Part shown: in pieces, positions 1-5,768 of the stretch
Numbering within the stretch: position 1 is the first letter of the stretch
Layout of the letters: the number at the start of each line of letters is the position of its first letter
Assembly: GCA_028691095.1 (NCBI GenBank)
Contig: JAQUZZ010000078.1
Span: 1-6,898, forward strand
Direction: 5' to 3'
Length of the DNA: 6,898 nucleotides
From: Alistipes sp.
GTDB taxonomy: Bacteria > Bacteroidota > Bacteroidia > Bacteroidales > Rikenellaceae
Program-made: the position numbers and the translations under genes
The notes under the pieces: generated by a model
Told to the model about the DNA's origin: nothing
Seen by the model: only the letters and a program-made list of their open reading frames with translations
Databases searched by the model: none

Positions 1-135
1 GGTGAGGTTGGTCGGAAAGTTTTTCAATATCTTAATGTATTGGTAAACATAAAGATACAAAATTAAATCCAATTAAACAACTGATGATCAGTATTGTAAA
101 CCAAATATTTTTAAACAGACTCTTAGTCTTCACTC
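1..135. other. AT-rich upstream region, no certain gene
   Basis: No complete gene is visible. Plus frame 1 is open from the window edge to a TAA at 64-66 (21 codons) and plus frame 2 to a TAA at 43-45; either could be the tail of a gene lying to the left, but the pieces are too short to identify. On the minus strand, TAATTTTG (65-58) fits the Bacteroidota -7 box TAnnTTTG, so a divergent leftward gene is another possibility, although no -33 TTTG sits at the right distance. A 13-bp palindrome lies at 80-92. I found no convincing plus-strand promoter for engB here. Confidence 0.4.
80..92. repeat. 13-bp perfect palindrome upstream of engB
   Basis: ACTGATGATCAGT reads ACTGAT, a central G, then ATCAGT, the exact reverse complement. 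It lies 43 bp before the engB start codon and just right of a minus-strand -7-like box. The symmetry would suit a dimeric regulator, but one short palindrome in AT-rich DNA can arise by chance. Confidence 0.25.
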
Positions 136-750
136 ATGCATATCGCCTCCGCAACGTTCACCCAAAGCAGTCCGAAACTTTCGCTGTGCCCGTCAGACCA
201 TCGTCCCGAATTTGCCTTCATCGGGCGGTCGAATGTGGGCAAGTCCTCGCTGATCAATCTGCTGACCGACCGTCCCGGATTGGCCAAAGTCTCGGCCTCA
301 CCGGGCAAAACGCGACTAATCAACCACTTTCTGATCAACGAGGTGTGGTATTTGGTCGATCTTCCGGGATACGGCTATGCGCGCGTCTCCAAAAGCGAAC
401 GGGGCGCCTTCTCCAAACTGATTACCGATTATGTACTGCATCGTGAGGAGATGATCGTGTTGTTTGTACTGATCGACGTTCGCCACGAACCCCAACGCCT
501 CGACTTGGAGTTCATCCAGTTGTTGGGCGAGAAGGGCGTGCCCTTTGCACTGATCTTCACCAAGGGAGACAAGGTCTCCTCCAATGAGGCCGCTTCGCAC
601 ATGGCACGCTATCGTCGCACCCTGCGCGCCTCGTGGGAAGAGCTTCCCCCGATGTGGCTCACCTCTTCGGAGAAACGATCCGGTCGCGACGACGTGCTCG
701 ACTTCATCGACCAGTGTCTTCAAACCCTCCCTCCTCCTTCCAACCCATAG
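136..750 (+). CDS. engB: Ribosome biogenesis GTP-binding protein EngB (YihA/YsxC)
   Basis: This is a 204-residue cytoplasmic TRAFAC-class GTPase. The EngB/YihA/YsxC family is required for late assembly of the large ribosomal subunit and is essential in several bacteria. The motifs appear in order: the G1 P-loop GRSNVGKS (residues 30-37), a switch I segment PGKTR (56-60) with the likely G2 threonine T59, G3 DLPGYG (75-80), G4 TKGD (142-145), and a TSSEK stretch near residue 175 that corresponds to G5. G4 is usually TKAD in this family, so the glycine is a mild variant. Length fits the usual range of about 195-210 residues. The ATG at 136 places G1 near residue 30, as in known homologues. No Shine-Dalgarno sequence precedes it, as is normal in Bacteroidota. 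The next gene, prs, starts 251 bp downstream and appears to have its own promoter. Confidence 0.96.
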   Translation: MHIASATFTQSSPKLSLCPSDHRPEFAFIGRSNVGKSSLINLLTDRPGLAKVSASPGKTRLINHFLINEVWYLVDLPGYGYARVSKSERGAFSKLITDYVLHREEMIVLFVLIDVRHEPQRLDLEFIQLLGEKGVPFALIFTKGDKVSSNEAASHMARYRRTLRASWEELPPMWLTSSEKRSGRDDVLDFIDQCLQTLPPPSNP

Positions 751-1001
751 TCCCATCGGGTTCGGGAAACGTTCCACGAAAGCCTTTTCAGAGAACGACA
801 AAGAGCGATTCCCTACCCCCTCCCTCCTTTTGCAAAAAAGAGCGGAGAGGGACGTAAAAACCTCAAAACAAGTCGCTCTGAGGCATAAATCACCACACTA
901 TCTGCTTCAAGCAGCGATTTTTGCGAAGAAAAAGTGAAATTATTCCCTATTTTTTCCTGAAATAGCGTACATTTGTGCGCAAATGACCAACTCTTCTGAT
1001 A
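751..1001. other. engB-prs intergenic spacer with weak nested inverted repeats
   Basis: The 251-bp spacer has no credible gene. It contains a polypyrimidine stretch (about 809-831) and two nested inverted repeats. The outer pair is AGAGCGA (802-808) with TCGCTCT (873-879); the inner pair is TCCCTC (821-826) with GAGGGA (847-852), around a small TTTTGCAAAA palindrome (828-837). No T-run follows the inner stem, so it does not look like a classic intrinsic terminator in either direction. The final 60 bp are AT-rich and carry the putative prs -7 box. Confidence 0.4.
968..975 (+). promoter_or_regulatory. Putative prs -7 box
   Basis: TACATTTG is an exact match to the Bacteroidota -7 consensus TAnnTTTG and lies 26 bp before the prs ATG, which would give a leader of roughly 20 nt. 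No TTTG or TTG occurs at the expected -33 distance, so the match is only half of a promoter. Confidence 0.5.
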
Positions 1002-1943
1002 ATGGCAATTCACAAACTTAAAATTTTTTCTTGCCGGGGTTCCCGCTATGTTGCTGAGAAAATCGCTGCAAAGTTCGGAGTCAGCCTGGGTAATTCACAA
1101 GTTTTAGAGTTCAGTGACGGAGAATTTCAGCCCGCTTTCGACGAAAGCATCCGGGGATGCACCGTCTTCATCGTGCAGTCTACCTTTCCGCCGATGGATA
1201 ACCTGATGGAACTGTTGCTGATGATCGACGCAGCACATCGGGCTTCGGCTCATCGCGTCATCGCCGTCATGCCCTATTTCGGATGGGCTCGTCAGGATCG
1301 CAAAGACCGTCCCCGCGTCTCGATTGGAGCGAAGTTAGTCGCCAACCTGTTGTGCGCAGCCGGAGTCGACCGGATCATGACCATGGATCTGCACGCCGAT
1401 CAAATCCAAGGATTCTTCGACATCCCCGTAGATCACCTCTATGCCAGTGGCATTTTCGTGCCTTATCTGAAAGAGATGAAGATGGAGAACCTCTCCATCG
1501 CTGCCCCCGATATGGGAGGAGCCAAACGAGCCAATGCCTACTCACAACACCTCAATACCCCCATGATCATCTGCCACAAACAACGCGAAAAAGCGAATGT
1601 GGTAGCCAAGATCACTGCCATCGGGGAGGTGAAAGATCGGAACATCGTCATTGTCGATGACATGATCGACACGGCCGGCACGATCACCAAAGCGGCCGAT
1701 ATGTTTATGGAACGCGGAGCCGCCAGCGTGCGTGCTGCGGTTACCCACCCGATTCTTTCGGGGCCAGCTTACGACCGCATCAACGCCAGTGCCCTCTCGG
1801 AGGTGATTGTCACCGACACGATTCCCTTGAAACAGACCGAAGATCTCTCGAAGTTCACCGTGCTCTCGGTAGCCGACATCTTTGCCGACATCATCGAGCG
1901 GGTTCACGACTACAAAGAGACCAGTTCGCGTTTTATTTTCTAA
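1002..1943 (+). CDS. prs: Ribose-phosphate pyrophosphokinase (PRPP synthase)
   Basis: A 313-residue cytoplasmic enzyme that transfers pyrophosphate from ATP to ribose 5-phosphate, making PRPP for purine, pyrimidine, NAD, histidine and tryptophan synthesis. Length matches class I bacterial enzymes (about 315). Visible landmarks are the N-terminal SDGE (38-41), the ATP-binding RQD (97-99) within PYFGWARQDRK, the signature with D129 and H131 (MDLHADQ, 128-134), the catalytic flexible-loop residues K193 and R195, and the PRPP-binding loop DDMIDTAGT (219-227). All key residues expected for activity are present. Class I enzymes form hexamers with allosteric control by ADP; that is family knowledge. 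The ATG at 1002 has no Shine-Dalgarno sequence and lies just after a -7 box. The gene looks monocistronic: the next unit is a tRNA with its own promoter. Confidence 0.98.
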   Translation: MAIHKLKIFSCRGSRYVAEKIAAKFGVSLGNSQVLEFSDGEFQPAFDESIRGCTVFIVQSTFPPMDNLMELLLMIDAAHRASAHRVIAVMPYFGWARQDRKDRPRVSIGAKLVANLLCAAGVDRIMTMDLHADQIQGFFDIPVDHLYASGIFVPYLKEMKMENLSIAAPDMGGAKRANAYSQHLNTPMIICHKQREKANVVAKITAIGEVKDRNIVIVDDMIDTAGTITKAADMFMERGAASVRAAVTHPILSGPAYDRINASALSEVIVTDTIPLKQTEDLSKFTVLSVADIFADIIERVHDYKETSSRFIF

Positions 1944-2082
1944 CGAAAGTTTTTTCGGACTACCGCTTTCTACGCAAAAGCTTCTCCCGCACTTTATGCG
2001 ATTTATGCACAAATAAATCATCTGTATATCAAGTACTTCACGCAACAAGATGTGCCAATGATTCGTGAGGGCTCCTAAAAAT
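1944..2082. other. prs-tRNA spacer, no gene; short repeats only
   Basis: No gene or clear terminator is seen. Just after the prs stop, CGAAA (1944-1948) can pair with TTTCG (1953-1957), too short for a convincing terminator. Further on are a tandem TTTATGC (1993-1999 and 2002-2008) and an AT-rich 7-bp inverted repeat, GATTTAT (2000-2006) with ATAAATC (2013-2019), which is not followed by a T-run. Confidence 0.35.
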
Positions 2083-2113
2083 TTTGCTTTTACGTAAAAA
2101 AGATGTAGTTTTG
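2083..2113 (+). promoter_or_regulatory. Bacteroidota-type promoter of the tRNA-Ser gene
   Basis: The -33 box TTTG (2083-2086) and the -7 box TAGTTTTG (2106-2113) both match the consensus recognised by the primary sigma factor of Bacteroidota and are 19 bp apart, which is the optimal spacing. The upstream flank is AT-rich. Transcription should start near 2120, leaving a leader of about 40 nt to be trimmed from the tRNA. This is the best promoter in the window. Confidence 0.85.
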
Positions 2114-2156
2114 TCCTCCGATTGAGCGGAATACTCAAGGAAAGCTTATTTTTCCC

Positions 2157-2245
2157 GGAAAGTTGGGTGAGTGGCTGAAACCAGCAGTTTGCTAAACTGC
2201 CGTGCTGGGTAACTGGTACCGGGGGTTCGAATCCCCCACTTTCCG
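2157..2245 (+). tRNA. tRNA-Ser (anticodon GCU)
   Basis: An 89-nt class II tRNA folds cleanly. The acceptor stem pairs 2157-2163 (GGAAAGT) with 2238-2244 (ACTTTCC), with discriminator G at 2245 as expected for serine. The D stem pairs GGT (2166-2168) with ACC (2180-2182). The anticodon stem pairs GCAGT (2184-2188) with ACTGC (2196-2200) around the loop TTGCTAA, giving anticodon GCT at 2191-2193, which reads AGC and AGU codons. A long variable arm spans about 2201-2220, as in all serine tRNAs, and the T arm is GGGGG-TTCGAAT-CCCCC (2221-2237). The 3' CCA is not encoded directly after the discriminator, so it would be added by CCA nucleotidyltransferase. Confidence 0.97.
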
Positions 2246-2257
2246 CTCCATCATCAG

Positions 2258-2288
2258 AAAGGTTCGCATATCCTGCGAACCTTTTTTT
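2258..2288 (+). terminator. Intrinsic terminator of the tRNA-Ser unit
   Basis: The 11-bp perfect stem AAAGGTTCGCA (2258-2268) pairs with TGCGAACCTTT (2274-2284) around the loop TATCC, and a T-run at 2282-2288 follows. It begins 13 nt after the tRNA ends and separates the tRNA from the PAP2 gene 47 bp further on. Confidence 0.93.
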
Positions 2289-2334
2289 AACGTGTGTTCC
2301 ATCCCCACCCTCACTTCAATCGGTCAATATCCTT

Positions 2335-2916
2335 ATGTGGCAATCGCTGATCGAAATCGACAAAGAGCTCCTATTGGCGCTCAATGGCGACGGAGGCTCC
2401 TTCTGGGACTCCTTCTTCTATATTGCATCCGCCAAACTCACTTGGGTTCCGCTCTACGTAGCCCTCCTCTATGCGGTGTGGCATCGCTATGGACTCAAAA
2501 CCCTCTTGTGGATGTTGCTCTTTCTGGGCATCGGCATCATCGCCGCCGATCAGATCTGCAACTTCTTCAAACACAACACCCCTAAATTCCGACCCACACA
2601 CACCCCCGACATTCAAGCCCTCGTCCATACGGTACACAACTACCGTGGGGGACTCTACGGCACGGTTTCGGCGCATGCTGCAATCAGCGTCACGCTGGCG
2701 CTGTTCACCGCGCGCCTCTTTCAAAATTGGAGATACACCCTCGGCATCTCGCTCTGGGCGTTGCTGGTCATTTACAGTCGCATCTACTTGGGGGTTCACT
2801 TCCCGATGGATCTCTTGTTGGGATCTTGCTTGGGTCTACTCCTGGGCAACCTCCTGTTTCTACCCTTCCGTCGTCAACTCCGACGACGCGGCCTCCCTCC
2901 TTTCGGCTCCCAGTAA
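2335..2916 (+). CDS. PAP2-superfamily membrane phosphatase
   Basis: A 193-residue integral membrane protein of the PAP2 (type 2 phosphatidic acid phosphatase) superfamily. Members hydrolyse lipid phosphates such as undecaprenyl pyrophosphate, phosphatidylglycerol phosphate or lipid A phosphates, with the active site at the outer face of the inner membrane. All three motifs are present: K79-x6-R86-P87; a motif 2 reading VSAH (111-114) in place of PSGH, keeping S112 and H114; and S148-R149-x3-G153-x-H155-x3-D159, which holds the nucleophilic histidine and its aspartate partner. Hydrophobic helices lie at about 36-49, 54-76, 112-128, 135-147 and 158-177. The substrate cannot be told from sequence; an LpxE/LpxF-like or undecaprenyl pyrophosphate phosphatase role is possible. 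No consensus promoter is visible in the 46 bp between the tRNA terminator and the ATG, so its expression is unclear. Confidence is high for the family and low for the substrate. Confidence 0.92.
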   Translation: MWQSLIEIDKELLLALNGDGGSFWDSFFYIASAKLTWVPLYVALLYAVWHRYGLKTLLWMLLFLGIGIIAADQICNFFKHNTPKFRPTHTPDIQALVHTVHNYRGGLYGTVSAHAAISVTLALFTARLFQNWRYTLGISLWALLVIYSRIYLGVHFPMDLLLGSCLGLLLGNLLFLPFRRQLRRRGLPPFGSQ

Positions 2917-2928
2917 CCCCAAAGAATT

Positions 2929-2958
2929 TTTGAGACGCTCCGACACGGTATATATTTG
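2929..2958 (+). promoter_or_regulatory. Promoter of the membrane methyltransferase gene
   Basis: TTTG (2929-2932) and TATATTTG (2951-2958) match the Bacteroidota -33 and -7 boxes with 18 bp between them, one short of the usual 19. The -33 box lies 12 bp after the PAP2 stop codon. Transcription would start near 2964-2968, giving a leader of about 60-65 nt before the ATG at 3029. The -7 box lies inside a palindrome (2941-2974). Confidence 0.7.
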
Positions 2959-2974
2959 ATATACGGAGGTGTCG
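2941..2974. repeat. Two-part inverted repeat overlapping the -7 box
   Basis: The outer arms are CGACAC (2941-2946) and GTGTCG (2969-2974). The inner arms are GTATAT (2948-2953) and ATATAC (2959-2964), around ATTTG. The arms are offset by 1 nt on the left and 4 nt on the right. The -7 box (2951-2958) covers part of the inner left arm and the centre, which is where a repressor operator could sit. It may equally be chance symmetry in AT-rich promoter DNA. Confidence 0.35.
2965..2969 (+). promoter_or_regulatory. Strong Shine-Dalgarno-like site before a 13-codon ORF
   Basis: GGAGG lies 5 nt before an ATG at 2975. None of the main start codons in this window has such a site, and Bacteroidota rarely use them, so it stands out. 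The predicted transcription start falls close to this position, so it may be only partly present in the mRNA. Confidence 0.35.
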
Positions 2975-3016
2975 ATGGCTCATAAACAGCACACTGTGCT
3001 TCGCCCAACCTACTGA
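2975..3016 (+). CDS. Possible 13-codon upstream ORF (leader peptide)
   Basis: ATG at 2975 to TGA at 3014-3016 encodes MAHKQHTVLRPTY. It is preceded by GGAGG at good spacing and ends 12 bp before the methyltransferase ATG, in the same reading frame. If translated, it could couple to or modulate translation of the downstream gene. There is no run of one amino acid as in a classical attenuator peptide. It is speculative: an ORF this short occurs easily by chance, and only the SD site argues for it. Confidence 0.22.
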   Translation: MAHKQHTVLRPTY

Positions 3017-3028
3017 ACCTTTACCTAC

Positions 3029-3739
3029 ATGAAACTCTCTGACTTCTACGGCTCCTTACAGGAAAGACTCTGGCGAGCTCGTCATCGTTTACCGCTGCTG
3101 TTGATTCCCGCCTCAGCGATCGCCTTGTGGTGCTCCACCCCTTTTACGATCCATCACGGACTTCTCTATCTGATCTTTTGCAGCCTCCTCTCACTCTGCG
3201 GACTTGCGCTTCGAGGTGCGGCGGTACGTGCCCGACTGCAACATCGCAAACAGGCGGAAGAGGAGCTCGCGTCGTTTCCCTCCGAAGGGATCTATGCCCG
3301 AATGCGCTACCCGCTCTATACAGCCGACTTCTTGCTCTGGTTCGGGCTTATTCTCTATGTAGGGGTCGATCCCTTTATCGTCGGAGCCACCGCATGCTAC
3401 ATCGTCTGCTACGCCCTGATTCTCTATCATGAGGAGCAGTTGCTACTCCAAAAATACGGGGAGGCTTATGCCGAACAATGCGAAAGGGTGCCGGCACTCT
3501 GGCCGCTTCGTGCACGCCATCGCACCGCTTCGGTCGCCCGCAACCTCGGGGGCGTGCTGCGAAATGAACTGCGCTACTGGGCTGGTGCAGGCGCGGGCTT
3601 TCTATCCTTGACCCTGATCAAGCAACGAATGATCACCCTCAGTTGGCGAGCCTCGCTCTATACGCTGATTGCTTTAGGTACGCTACTGCTGTTGTTATGG
3701 ATCGGCCGAGCCTGGGCGCGTCATCGCCGCAAAAGTTAA
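3029..3739 (+). CDS. Integral-membrane methyltransferase, ICMT/PEMT-like
   Basis: A 236-residue membrane protein whose central part resembles the isoprenylcysteine carboxyl methyltransferase / phospholipid methyltransferase superfamily, which uses S-adenosylmethionine inside the membrane. The diagnostic block is G87-I-Y89...R93-Y-P95-L-Y97, then a hydrophobic helical hairpin (about 98-132), the acidic pair E135-E136, K142-Y-G144-x2-Y147 and V154-P155. The usual RHPxY reads RYPLY here. Other predicted helices are at about 21-37 and 44-62, and, beyond the core, about 183-197 and 208-226. This C-terminal stretch of some 75 residues is longer than in many bacterial homologues of 150-220 residues. 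The substrate is unknown; a small prenyl or lipid molecule is plausible. Start ATG 3029 has no Shine-Dalgarno sequence; the same frame is closed by TGA at 3014. It has its own promoter but follows the PAP2 gene by 112 bp on the same strand. Confidence 0.8.
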   Translation: MKLSDFYGSLQERLWRARHRLPLLLIPASAIALWCSTPFTIHHGLLYLIFCSLLSLCGLALRGAAVRARLQHRKQAEEELASFPSEGIYARMRYPLYTADFLLWFGLILYVGVDPFIVGATACYIVCYALILYHEEQLLLQKYGEAYAEQCERVPALWPLRARHRTASVARNLGGVLRNELRYWAGAGAGFLSLTLIKQRMITLSWRASLYTLIALGTLLLLLWIGRAWARHRRKS

Positions 3740-3753
3740 ATTTTGCTTCAGCA

Positions 3754-3799
3754 CCCCACAACCCCACTCTTCCCCCACAACCCCGCACAACGCCCCCCC
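3754..3799 (-). other. G-quadruplex motif (C-rich on the plus strand)
   Basis: On the plus strand the C-runs are 3754-3757, 3762-3765, 3772-3776 and 3781-3784, separated by 4, 6 and 4 nt, with a fifth run of seven C at 3793-3799. On the minus strand this is four G-runs of at least four with loops under 7 nt, which satisfies the canonical four-tetrad quadruplex pattern. A 12-bp direct repeat, CCCCACAACCCC (3754-3765 and 3773-3784), makes up most of it. In the plus-strand RNA the segment is C-rich and G-poor, resembling a Rho-loading site. Confidence 0.6.
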
Positions 3800-3838
3800 G
3801 CAAGACGCAAGGAGTCTCCGGACAGAGGGGATACAAAC

Positions 3839-3878
3839 AATTCACCCACGTTACAAAAGAGTGTAACGTGGGTGAATT
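3839..3878. terminator. Bidirectional terminator between the methyltransferase and typA
   Basis: A 17-bp perfect stem pairs 3839-3855 with 3862-3878 around the loop AAAGAG. On the plus strand five T (3877-3881) end the hairpin, terminating the methyltransferase unit. On the minus strand the stem ends in AATT and is followed by the U-rich TTGTTTGT-like flank, so it can also stop typA transcripts, whose stop codon lies about 78 bp away. The tail-to-tail gene order fits shared use. Confidence 0.93.
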
Positions 3879-3955
3879 TTTGATTTTCAGATGCTATGCA
3901 ACCGCTTCCCTATCCTATTCGTACACAACGGACAGATGCGGGTTGGGGCGAAGTA

Positions 3956-5755
3956 CTACTTGGCCTGGCGTTTCCGCTCGGTCTCGTTCAGAATGATCTT
4001 ACGCAGCCGGATCGACTTGGGAGTCACCTCCACATACTCGTCCTCCTTGATGTACTCCAACGCCTCCTCCAGCGAGAAAATCGTGGGCGGAGCAATGGAG
4101 ACCTTATCATCCGAACCACTGGCTCGCATATTGGTAAGCTTCTTCGATTTGGTCAGATTAATCACAATATCCTCGGAACGGGTGCTCTCGCCCACCACCT
4201 GACCGGCATAGATCTCATCTTGAGGGGAGACAAAGAAGGTTCCTCTATCCTGTAACTTATTGATTGCGTAGGCATAGGCCGTACCGGTCTCCATGGCAAT
4301 CAACGAACCGTTGATTCGGGTCTCCATATCGCCCTTGTAGGGTTCAAAACCTTTGAGTCGATGCGACATCACAGCCTCTCCCGCCGTTGCGGTCAGCAGG
4401 TTGCTTCGCAAACCGATAATACCTCGCGAAGGAATCTCAAACACAATACGCTGACGGTCGTAGATGGAGGTCATATCCATCATGCTACCTTTGCGCTTGG
4501 TCACCAGTTCGATCGCTTTACCCGAGTACTCCTCCGGAATATCAATCGTCAACTCCTCAATCGGTTCGCACTTCTCGCCGTTAATCTCCTTGATAATCAC
4601 ACGGGGTTGTCCAACTTGAAGCTCATAGCCCTCACGACGCATCGTCTCGATCAGCACCGAGAGATGCAACACACCACGACCGTAGACGATAAAGCTATCC
4701 GACGAGGCTCCCGGAGTCACACGCAGTGCCAAGTTCTTCTCCAACTCCCGATCCAGTCGCTCTTTGATATGACGCGAAGTGACATACTTACCCTCACGAC
4801 CAAAGAAGGGCGAATCGTTGATGGTAAAGAGCATACTCATCGTCGGCTCGTCGATGGCAATCGGTTTCAGAGGTTCGGGATTCTCGAAGTCACAGATCGT
4901 ATCTCCGATCTCGAAGCCCTCGATGCCAACCAAGGCACAGATCTCTCCGCACTCCACCGTATCCACCTTTGTTTTTCCCAATCCGTCGAAGACCATCAGG
5001 TCACGAATGCGGGTTTTGACCATCGTCACCCCATCGCGTTTAGCCAAGGTGATCGGCATACCGGATTTCAGGGTTCCCCGAGTCAACTTTCCTACCGCGA
5101 TACGACCGACATAGGGAGAGTACTCCAAGGAGGTAATCAACAACTGGGGCGTTCCTTCGGCCACAATCGGCGCCGGGATGTTATCAATGATCGCATCGAG
5201 CAACGGAGTAATATCGTTGGTACGTTCTTTCCAGATATGTGACATCCAGCCCTGTTTGGCACTGCCGTAGACGGTGACAAAGTCGAGTTGATCCTCGGTG
5301 GCTTTCAGCGTGAACATAAGGTCAAACACCTGTTCGGCCACCTCTTCGGGACGACAATTCGGCTTATCCACCTTATTGACCACCACAATCGGTTTTTTAC
5401 CCAGCGACAAGGCCTTCTGCAACACGAAACGGGTTTGCGGCATTGTGCCCTCAAACGCATCCACCAACAACAATACACCGTCGGCCATGTTGAGTACTCG
5501 CTCGACCTCACCTCCGAAGTCCGAGTGACCCGGTGTGTCGATGATGTTGATCTTGTACCCCTTGTAATTGACCGAAACATTCTTGGAAAGAATGGTAATT
5601 CCTCGTTCGCGTTCCAGATCGTTATTATCAAGAATTAGATCGCCCGATTTTTCGTTGTCTCGGAAAAGATGCCCTTGGAGAATCATTTTATCGACCAACG
5701 TAGTTTTGCCGTGATCGACATGGGCAATGATCGCAATATTGCGTAACTTCTGCAT
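3956..5755 (-). CDS. typA: Translational GTPase TypA/BipA
   Basis: A 599-residue ribosome-binding GTPase related to EF-G and LepA. BipA/TypA acts in 50S assembly and in growth under cold and other stress, at the ribosomal A-site region. The G domain shows G1 AHVDHGKT (11-18), G2 RGIT (51-54), G3 DTPGH (73-77), G4 NKVD (127-130) and G5 near S165-A166. It is followed by the beta-barrel domain II, the alpha/beta domains III and V, and the BipA-specific C-terminal domain rich in lysine and acidic residues. Length is typical (about 600-615) with no breaks. I chose ATG 5755 because the protein then opens MQKLRNIAIIAHVDHG, as in homologues; a GTG at 5773 would add six residues. No Shine-Dalgarno sequence is present. 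It is divergent from aroB, with a leader of about 145 nt from the -7 box at 5913-5906. Confidence 0.98.
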   Translation of the reverse strand: MQKLRNIAIIAHVDHGKTTLVDKMILQGHLFRDNEKSGDLILDNNDLERERGITILSKNVSVNYKGYKINIIDTPGHSDFGGEVERVLNMADGVLLLVDAFEGTMPQTRFVLQKALSLGKKPIVVVNKVDKPNCRPEEVAEQVFDLMFTLKATEDQLDFVTVYGSAKQGWMSHIWKERTNDITPLLDAIIDNIPAPIVAEGTPQLLITSLEYSPYVGRIAVGKLTRGTLKSGMPITLAKRDGVTMVKTRIRDLMVFDGLGKTKVDTVECGEICALVGIEGFEIGDTICDFENPEPLKPIAIDEPTMSMLFTINDSPFFGREGKYVTSRHIKERLDRELEKNLALRVTPGASSDSFIVYGRGVLHLSVLIETMRREGYELQVGQPRVIIKEINGEKCEPIEELTIDIPEEYSGKAIELVTKRKGSMMDMTSIYDRQRIVFEIPSRGIIGLRSNLLTATAGEAVMSHRLKGFEPYKGDMETRINGSLIAMETGTAYAYAINKLQDRGTFFVSPQDEIYAGQVVGESTRSEDIVINLTKSKKLTNMRASGSDDKVSIAPPTIFSLEEALEYIKEDEYVEVTPKSIRLRKIILNETERKRQAK

Positions 5756-5768
5756 AGAATGATATTTA

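Noticed and set aside
316..801. A 161-codon minus-strand frame over engB
   Set aside because: It is antisense to the conserved GTPase domain; its composition is that of a shadow frame.
1992..2019. Tandem TTTATGC and a GATTTAT/ATAAATC inverted repeat after prs, considered as a prs terminator or repeat array
   Set aside because: There are only two copies, the AT-only 7-bp stem is weak and no T-run follows.
1542..2138. A 198-codon minus-strand frame overlapping the 3' half of prs
   Set aside because: Most of it is antisense to well-conserved prs sequence. The part in the spacer has no promoter or homology, and the product resembles no family I know.
2202..2585. A plus-strand frame starting inside the tRNA
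   Set aside because: It starts within the tRNA variable arm, runs through the terminator and overlaps the PAP2 gene in another frame, so it cannot be a real gene.
2335..2916. The PAP2 motif 2 variant VSAH considered as loss of activity
   Set aside because: The serine and histidine are kept, and Bacteroidota PAP2 proteins commonly vary at the proline and glycine of this motif, so the enzyme is probably active.
3754..3799. The C-rich direct repeat considered as a CRISPR-like or tandem repeat array
   Set aside because: Only two 12-bp copies occur, with no regular spacers and no cas genes nearby.
3643..3996. A 117-codon plus-strand frame across the methyltransferase end, the C-rich tract and the terminator
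   Set aside because: It is out of frame with the methyltransferase, translates the C-rich tract into a Pro-rich stretch and crosses a strong terminator.
4361..5242. A 293-codon open frame on the plus strand, antisense to typA
   Set aside because: It lies wholly inside typA, whose GTPase motifs and full length are clear. The translated product is rich in His, Arg, Gln and Asn, as expected for an antisense shadow of a codon-biased gene, with no recognisable domain.
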